20,214 nucleotides of DNA from JAWXBM01 sp964470455 (GTDB lineage Bacteria; Pseudomonadota; Gammaproteobacteria; Xanthomonadales; SZUA-36). Shown here piece by piece: positions 15,241-20,214 of the stretch. The stretch spans positions 1-20,214 of the forward strand of contig CAYYCX010000079.1 in the NCBI GenBank assembly GCA_964470455.1. Reading direction: 5' to 3'. Positions within the stretch are counted from its first letter, which is position 1. Each line of letters starts with the position of its first letter. The notes beneath the pieces were generated by a model, which worked only from the letters and a program-made list of their open reading frames with translations, made no database searches and was not told the DNA's origin. The position numbers were made by a program, and so were the translations under genes.

Positions 15241-16314
15241 TCAGCCGCTCCCCACTTTGCGGCCCTGGCGGTGCAGCCATACGAGGGCAATCACGCCAAA
15301 TGCCGCGTGCACCCACCACATTCCCGGCAGCAGTGGCAACACCCCCTCAGCCACCCAGGTGCGGTTCATGTACAGGAGGTTGGCATACACCACATAAAGC
15401 AGTATTCCCATCACGACGCGGCCTCCCCGGCCTTCGCGGGGACGCGAATGCGACAGCGGTATGGCCAGCAGCGCCAGAATGATGATGGCCATGGCCGGTG
15501 ACAAACGCCACTGCAATTCAGTGCGTTCAACCCGGTTGCCCGAGTTCAGCAGCTCCTCGCTGGACAGGGCCTCGATATCCGGCGCGCTGTTCCTGCGTTC
15601 AGGCTCGGGCACGCGCAGGTCATTGCGCGAAAACCGGATGATGCCGAAGTCGAGGGTTTCAGCGCCGCCTTCCGTGATCTGGCCATTCTCCAGGGTCAGG
15701 AAGCGCTCACCGGTTTGCACGTTCAGCCAGTAATAGCCTTTCTCGGCCACCCAGATTTGCTCGCGCTCATTGTTTTTCTGCCGGATGAATACATTCCTGA
15801 GTGTCTGGCCGTCTTTTTCCACCGCTTCCACGTACAGCACCAGGTTGCCGTCCCGCAGGACGTGGAACTGCCCGGTTTGCAGCCCCCACTCCGATGCAGT
15901 GCGAAACGCATCCTCCAGCCGCTGCTGGGCGGTCTGCGCGGCCATGGGCGCTATGATCAGCCCGATGGCCAGCAGCAGGACGGCTACCGGCAACACAAGG
16001 TTGAACAGGGGCCGCAGCATCAGGGTCCAGTTGAAGCCACTGGCCCGCATGACCGCCATTTCCTGGTCCCGGTACAACCTTCCGAGGCCCCAGATCACGG
16101 CGATGAAAACAGCCAGTGGCAGAATGGTGGCCAATACGTCCGGAATTTTCAGCACCACCAACTCCCCCAGCAAACCCGGGGGCAGGCGTCCGCCGGCGAT
16201 GTCGTTGAGCAGCTCGCCCAGCGTCACGCCAAACATCACCAGGAGCAGCACCAGCGTGACTGCCACAAAAGTCAGCGACCATTCGCGCAGGATGTATTTT
16301 TGCAGGATGTTCAG
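15241..16314 (-). CDS. lptF: LPS export ABC transporter permease LptF (non-canonical start likely)
   Basis: Partner permease of LptG in the LptB2FG complex. Shows the family pattern: first helix, then VPDVLATILPLAVF-like sequence (KIPDVLATILPLAVFIAVIW), GRLYRDQEMAVMRASGF coupling helix, jellyroll domain, and ELQWRLSPAMAIIILALLAIPLSHSRPREGRGG. The first ATG/GTG/TTG in frame is GTG 16266, which would cut into helix one. Upstream codons read ILQKYILREWSLTF, matching the E. coli LptF N-terminus, and run to a TGA at 16332 with no ATG, GTG or TTG. CTG 16314 best matches the expected first residue, giving 357 residues. Alternatives are an ATT start (16320 or 16329), a sequencing error, or a truncated protein from GTG. 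Confidence 0.9.
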   Translation of the reverse strand: MNILQKYILREWSLTFVAVTLVLLLVMFGVTLGELLNDIAGGRLPPGLLGELVVLKIPDVLATILPLAVFIAVIWGLGRLYRDQEMAVMRASGFNWTLMLRPLFNLVLPVAVLLLAIGLIIAPMAAQTAQQRLEDAFRTASEWGLQTGQFHVLRDGNLVLYVEAVEKDGQTLRNVFIRQKNNEREQIWVAEKGYYWLNVQTGERFLTLENGQITEGGAETLDFGIIRFSRNDLRVPEPERRNSAPDIEALSSEELLNSGNRVERTELQWRLSPAMAIIILALLAIPLSHSRPREGRGGRVVMGILLYVVYANLLYMNRTWVAEGVLPLLPGMWWVHAAFGVIALVWLHRQGRKVGSG

Positions 16315-16439
16315 GACAATCTCGACAATTCAAACCGGTAAGTTCCGGGCCCGCGGCAGGCACCAGGCTCAAGCCCCGAAGTTTAGCAGCAAACCATGGG
16401 CGGACGTTGCCGGCGGACAACCGGCGTGGCAAATTCCAG

Positions 16440-16497
16440 TACAATGCCGCGCTACTGTGCCGCGCTACTGTGCCGAACTGCTGCGCCGAGCTACATT
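16440..16497 (+). repeat. Four 13-base tandem units in the pepA leader
   Basis: Two identical copies of GCCGCGCTACTGT (16446-16458 and 16459-16471) are followed by two diverged copies (16472-16484 and 16485-16497). TACAAT at 16440-16445, directly before, is a possible -10 for pepA but with a poor -35. The repeats lie 55-106 bases ahead of the pepA ATG. The remainder of the lptF-pepA gap (16315-16439) shows no gene. Confidence 0.7.
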
Positions 16498-16551
16498 GTT
16501 TGTCCGCCTGGCGCCGGGCCACTGAAACCATTGCGAAGGAAACACCAGTCC

Positions 16552-18039
16552 ATGCTTCTGAACCTGACTGAAACTCCAGCTCACCAGAGCAAATCCGCCT
16601 GCATCGTCATCGGCGTGTGCGCCGATGGTCCGCTCGGCCCCAGCGCCCGGGCAATCGACAAAGCCAGCGATGGTGCGTTCCAGGCTCTGCTGGACAGCGG
16701 CGACATCGCCACCGCGAAAGGCAAAACCACACTGCTGCATCATTTCAAAGGGATGAGTTCGCCGCGCCTGTTGGTGGTGGGTTTTGGCGACAGCGCCAAG
16801 CTGGATGAGCCGGGTTATGACCAGGCCTGCTTCAAGGCTGGACGCCTGTTGCGCGACCATCCTCTGGAAGACTGCATGGTGTGCCTGCACGAGGTCAAGG
16901 TAGGGCGGAAATCCGTTGGCTGGCGTGTACGCCAGGCCGCGCTGGCCTTCACGCGGGCCAATTACCGTTACACGGCCACCAAGAAGCCAGCCGACAAGGC
17001 GGCCAAACCGCTGGCCAGGGCCAGTTTCCTGGGTAAACCGGCGCTCAAGCCCGCGCTGGACCAGGCTTCAGGCCTGGCCAAAGGTTATGAACTGGCGCGG
17101 CACCTGAGCGACCTGCCGCCCAATATCTGCACTCCGGATTTCATGGCGGCGGAAGCCGGCAAGCTGGCGGATGGCGGGAAAAGGGTCGAAATCGAAATCC
17201 TTGAACGCACCCAGATGAAGGAACTGGGCATGGGCGCCCTGCTGGGCGTGGCCAGCGGCAGCAGCACCGACCCCAAACTGATCATTCTGAAGTACAGGGG
17301 CAGCAAGGCCAGTGACAAGCCCGTGGTGTTGGTGGGCAAGGGCATCACCTTTGATTCCGGTGGCCTGTCGCTGAAATCGCCGGACAACATGACGGAAATG
17401 AAGTACGACATGTGCGGGGCCGCCAGTGTACTCGGCGCATTCCAGGCCTGCGTGGCGCTGAAGCTGAAACTGAATGTGGTCTGCATCGTCGCGGCGGTGG
17501 AAAACATGCCGGGTGGCAATGCCTACCGCCCGGGTGATGTGGTCACCAGCATGTCGGGCAAGACCATTGAAGTGCTCAACACCGATGCCGAAGGTCGCCT
17601 GGTGCTGTGCGATGCGCTGACTTACAGTGAACGGTTCGAGCCGCGGTGCATCATCGATGTGGCAACCCTGACCGGCGCCTGCGTGATTGCCCTTGGCCAT
17701 CCGGCCAGCGGCCTGCTGAGCAATGACGACAAATTGGCCGGCCAGTTGCTGCAAAGCGGCGAAGAGGTGGTGGACCGGGCCTGGCGCATGCCGCTGTGGA
17801 ACGACTACCAGAGCCAGATCGACAGCGAATTCGCCGACATCAAGAATGTCGGCGGCATATCTGCCGGCACCATCACGGCTGCCTGCTTCCTGTCGCGCTT
17901 TACCGAAAAGCAGAGCTGGGCACACCTGGACGTTGCCGGCACCGCCTGGAAATGGAAGGGCAACGAGGGTGCCACCGGCCGTCCCACCGGCCTTTTGACG
18001 CAATTCCTGCTCCATCAGTCCGGTATCAAGGCGGTCTGA
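16552..18039 (+). CDS. pepA: Leucyl aminopeptidase PepA (M17 family)
   Basis: Cytoplasmic two-metal aminopeptidase releasing N-terminal residues; in E. coli it is also a DNA-binding protein that represses carAB and assists Xer recombination at cer. 495 residues. The metal and catalytic residues line up with E. coli PepA at a constant offset: Lys263, Asp268 (GKGITFDSGG), Lys275, Asp286 (KYDMCGA), and Asp345, Glu347, Arg349 in the signature NTDAEGRL. The linker between domains is Lys/Ala-rich (TKKPADKAAKPLARA). The start is ATG 16552 with GAAGGA upstream; the frame extends upstream to 16396 through the tandem repeat but without homology. It is divergent from lptF and followed 3 bases later by holC. 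Confidence 0.96.
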   Translation: MLLNLTETPAHQSKSACIVIGVCADGPLGPSARAIDKASDGAFQALLDSGDIATAKGKTTLLHHFKGMSSPRLLVVGFGDSAKLDEPGYDQACFKAGRLLRDHPLEDCMVCLHEVKVGRKSVGWRVRQAALAFTRANYRYTATKKPADKAAKPLARASFLGKPALKPALDQASGLAKGYELARHLSDLPPNICTPDFMAAEAGKLADGGKRVEIEILERTQMKELGMGALLGVASGSSTDPKLIILKYRGSKASDKPVVLVGKGITFDSGGLSLKSPDNMTEMKYDMCGAASVLGAFQACVALKLKLNVVCIVAAVENMPGGNAYRPGDVVTSMSGKTIEVLNTDAEGRLVLCDALTYSERFEPRCIIDVATLTGACVIALGHPASGLLSNDDKLAGQLLQSGEEVVDRAWRMPLWNDYQSQIDSEFADIKNVGGISAGTITAACFLSRFTEKQSWAHLDVAGTAWKWKGNEGATGRPTGLLTQFLLHQSGIKAV

Positions 18040-18042
18040 ACC

Positions 18043-18504
18043 GTGGCCAGCAATGCCTGCCAGGTGGATTTCTACGTCGTGGAAGATCCGCGCAAATCCG
18101 TGCAGCAACTGGCTTGCCAGCTCGCGATGATGGCTTGGGAGCAGGGCTTGCGGTCGTTGGTGGTTGCGCCTGATACCAGCCAGGCAACACAACTGGACGA
18201 ACTGATGTGGGCATACCCCCAGGGGCGCTTCCTGCCCCACCAGGCCGAAGGCGGCGACGCAAGCACTCCGGTCAGCATTGGCACCCTGGGTGATCTCGAC
18301 CGGACCCGGGCAGAAGTGATCATCAACCTGGATCTCGCCGCCGTGCCCAGGCCGGAGCGATTCCGCCGGCTGCTGGAACTGGTCCCTGCACGCGAAGCCG
18401 AACGACAAGCTTCGCGCAGCAAGTTCCGCGCCTACCGCGAACTGGGACTGAATCCACAGAGTCATTCAATGGGCCAGGCAACAGGCCAGGCAACGGGCCA
18501 GTAA
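18043..18504 (+). CDS. holC: DNA polymerase III chi subunit
   Basis: Chi links the clamp-loader complex (with psi, HolD) to single-strand binding protein at the replication fork. 153 residues starting with GTG 18043, three bases after the pepA stop. Family pattern is visible: VDFYVVEDP, LACQLAMMAWEQGLRSLVVAPD, LDELMWAYPQGRFLPH, VSIGTLGDLDRTRAEVIINLD, and a final region FRAYRELGLNPQSHSMG. The C-terminus ends GQATGQATGQ, encoded by 12-base tandem repeats, an addition without evident function. The gene order pepA-holC-valS is conserved in gammaproteobacteria. Confidence 0.92.
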   Translation: MASNACQVDFYVVEDPRKSVQQLACQLAMMAWEQGLRSLVVAPDTSQATQLDELMWAYPQGRFLPHQAEGGDASTPVSIGTLGDLDRTRAEVIINLDLAAVPRPERFRRLLELVPAREAERQASRSKFRAYRELGLNPQSHSMGQATGQATGQ

Positions 18505-18518
18505 AAGACCCAGGCAAT
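18471..18518 (+). repeat. 12-base tandem repeat across the holC stop codon
   Basis: Units GGGCCAGGCAAC (18471-18482), AGGCCAGGCAAC (18483-18494), GGGCCAGTAAAA (18495-18506) and GACCCAGGCAAT (18507-18518). The first three encode the GQAT tail; a change in unit three creates the TAA stop, and repeat sequence continues after it. The remaining gap to valS (18519-18599) contains CATAAT (18523-18528) and TATATA (about 18562-18567) as weak -10 candidates, and AAGGA before the valS ATG. Confidence 0.75.
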
Positions 18519-18599
18519 GAGCCATAATACCCGCGACCACTGAATACCTTTAACCCGCCCCTATATACGACGGCCAAGAACACCACCAGCAAGGACCCC

Positions 18600-20214
18600 A
18601 TGGACAAGAGTTACGATCCCGCCGCCATTGAACAGCGCTGTTATCAACAATGGGAAGAGAACGGCTATTTCCGCCCCGCCGGAGCAGGCGAAAGTTACTG
18701 CATCATGCTGCCACCGCCCAACGTGACGGGCAGCCTGCACATGGGCCACGCCTTCCAGGACACCATCATGGACTGCCTGACGCGCTGGCAGCGCATGCAG
18801 GGCAGGAACACGCTGTGGCAACCCGGCACCGACCATGCCGGCATTGCCACCCAGATGGTGGTTGAGCGGCAATTGCTGGCCAGGGGCAGTTCACGGCATG
18901 AACTCGGCCGCGAGGGCTTTGTTGACGCGGTGTGGGAATGGAAGGAGCAGTCCGGAGACACCATCAGCCGCCAGATGCGGCGCCTCGGTGCTTCAGTGGA
19001 CTGGGAAGCTCACCGTTTCACCATGGATGAAGAACTGTCGCACGCGGTCCGCAAGGTGTTCGTGTCGCTTTATTCCGAGGGCCTGATCTACCGCGGCCAG
19101 CGCCTGGTGAACTGGGATCCGGTGCTGAATACCGCGCTGTCCGACCTCGAAGCATTGTCCGAAGAGGAAAACGGCAAACTCTGGCACATCGCCTATCCGC
19201 GCGCCGATGGCCGCGGCCAGGTGGTGGTTGCCACCACGCGCCCGGAAACCATGCTGGGTGACACCGCGGTCGCGGTCAACCCGAACGATGAACGTTATTC
19301 GGACCTGGTCGGCCTGGAACTGGAGCTGCCGCTGTCGGGCCGGCGCATTCCCATCATTGCCGACGACTATGTTGACCCGGAATTCGGTTCCGGCTGTGTC
19401 AAGATTACGCCGGCGCACGATTTCAATGACTATGAAATTGGCAAACGGCATGGCCTGCCGATGATCAACATCCTGAATCCCGACGCCACCCTGAACGACA
19501 ATGCGCCGGAGGCCTACCGGGGACTGGACCGATTCGAAGCCCGCGATCGGGTGGTGGCGGACCTGGAAGCCACCGGCCTTCTGGAGCGGGTGGAAAACCA
19601 CAAGCTGATGATTCCGCGCGGCGACCGCTCGCATGCCGTGGTTGAGCCCTACCTGACCGACCAGTGGTACGTGAAAATCGCCCCGCTGGCCAAGCCGGCC
19701 ATCGAAGCGGTTGAAGACGGCCGCATCCGGTTCGTACCGGCCAACTGGTCGCGAACCTATTTCGACTGGATGCACCGCATCGAAGACTGGTGCATCAGCC
19801 GGCAGTTGTGGTGGGGCCATCGCATCCCGGCCTGGTACGACGCCGAAGGCAACATTCACGTGGGCATGGACGAAGCCGATGCCCGCGCGCGCTCCGGGCT
19901 CGACGACACAGTGGCATTGCGCCAGGACGAAGACGTGCTGGATACCTGGTTTTCGTCGGCGTTGTGGCCATTCTCGACCCTGGGCTGGCCGGAAAGAACG
20001 CAACGCCTGGAACAGTTCTACCCGGGCAGCGTGCTGGTCACCGGTTTTGACATCATCTTTTTCTGGGTGGCCCGCATGATCATGATGGGCATGAAGTTCA
20101 TGGACGATGTGCCGTTCCGCACCGTCTATATCCATGGCCTGATCCGCGATGGCCAGGGGCAGAAAATGTCCAAGTCCAAGGGCAACACGCTGGACCCGCT
20201 GGACCTGATCGACG
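18600..20214 (+). CDS. valS: Valyl-tRNA synthetase (C-terminus cut by window edge)
   Basis: Charges tRNA-Val and hydrolyses mischarged Thr-tRNA-Val. 538 codons of an expected 920-950 are visible. The class I HIGH motif is HMGH at 47-50 within PPNVTGSLHMGHA, and the KMSKS motif is at 522-526 (GQKMSKSKGNT). The CP1 editing domain is recognisable between them (VVATTRPETMLGDTAVAVNP, GSGCVKITPAHDFNDYEIG). WCISRQLWWGHRIPAWY and DVLDTWFSSALWPFSTLGWP are typical class Ia sequences. The anticodon-binding domain and coiled-coil tail lie beyond the window. The start is ATG 18600 with AAGGA close upstream. Confidence 0.97.
   Translation, partial: MDKSYDPAAIEQRCYQQWEENGYFRPAGAGESYCIMLPPPNVTGSLHMGHAFQDTIMDCLTRWQRMQGRNTLWQPGTDHAGIATQMVVERQLLARGSSRHELGREGFVDAVWEWKEQSGDTISRQMRRLGASVDWEAHRFTMDEELSHAVRKVFVSLYSEGLIYRGQRLVNWDPVLNTALSDLEALSEEENGKLWHIAYPRADGRGQVVVATTRPETMLGDTAVAVNPNDERYSDLVGLELELPLSGRRIPIIADDYVDPEFGSGCVKITPAHDFNDYEIGKRHGLPMINILNPDATLNDNAPEAYRGLDRFEARDRVVADLEATGLLERVENHKLMIPRGDRSHAVVEPYLTDQWYVKIAPLAKPAIEAVEDGRIRFVPANWSRTYFDWMHRIEDWCISRQLWWGHRIPAWYDAEGNIHVGMDEADARARSGLDDTVALRQDEDVLDTWFSSALWPFSTLGWPERTQRLEQFYPGSVLVTGFDIIFFWVARMIMMGMKFMDDVPFRTVYIHGLIRDGQGQKMSKSKGNTLDPLDLID

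Noticed and set aside
16321..16346. GGAACTT ahead of lptF as a second sigma-E promoter
   Set aside because: The only -10-like sequence (TCGAG) is 14 bases away, too short, and would place the transcription start on the initiation codon.
7219..18039. Functional link between xerD and pepA because E. coli PepA assists Xer recombination at cer
   Set aside because: The two genes are about 8 kb apart in different transcription units, and the cer role concerns plasmids; nothing in the sequence ties them together.
17068..18465. Long open frame of 465 codons on the minus strand across pepA and holC
   Set aside because: It is antisense to two well-supported genes; the His/Gln/Arg-rich translation is typical of a high-GC shadow frame.
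18993..20135. Open frame of 380 codons antisense to valS
   Set aside because: Shadow of valS, with no recognisable domain.

Overview
The window looks like chromosomal DNA from a moderately GC-rich gammaproteobacterium. The evidence is the fused 1291-residue PurL, the lptG-lptF / pepA-holC-valS neighbourhood, the xerD-dsbC pair and a TtpC-type TonB system. The exosortase-H-associated-like membrane protein is suggestive of a Chromatiales/Xanthomonadales-side lineage, but I cannot name a genus. There are no tRNAs, rRNAs, CRISPR arrays, insertion sequences or phage genes.

Layout. Nearly everything from 1 to 13297 reads on the minus strand. Going in the direction of transcription from 13297 leftwards, there is a tight operon DUF3450 - ttpC - exbB - (208-bp gap) - exbD - tonB - TPR protein - xerD, mostly joined by 1-4 base start/stop overlaps. 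Then come dsbC, an intrinsic terminator, purL (TTG start), a small membrane protein that resembles exosortase-H-associated proteins, and the truncated gspE, which runs off the left edge. To the right lies an RDD-family membrane protein on the plus strand. Its 3' end overlaps the 3' end of minus-strand lptG, which follows lptF. Divergent from lptF, on the plus strand, are pepA, holC and valS (valS runs off the right edge).

How the genes work together. The TonB cluster should form an inner-membrane proton-driven energiser (TtpC/ExbB/ExbD) that drives TonB for outer-membrane receptor uptake, with periplasmic DUF3450 and TPR accessory proteins. LptF/LptG form the membrane part of the LPS exporter. 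DsbC (periplasmic disulfide isomerase) and GspE (type II secretion ATPase) add to an envelope/secretion theme. PurL, PepA, HolC, XerD and ValS are housekeeping genes.

Most notable: (i) the only large gap in the TonB operon, between exbB and exbD, is filled by five consecutive inverted repeats spaced only 1-3 bases apart; (ii) a perfect 10-bp hairpin plus T7 terminator sits so close to purL that purL must be transcribed through it; (iii) a sigma-E-like promoter precedes dsbC; (iv) lptF has no canonical start codon at its conserved N-terminus; (v) an exosortase-H-associated-like gene occurs with no exosortase in view.
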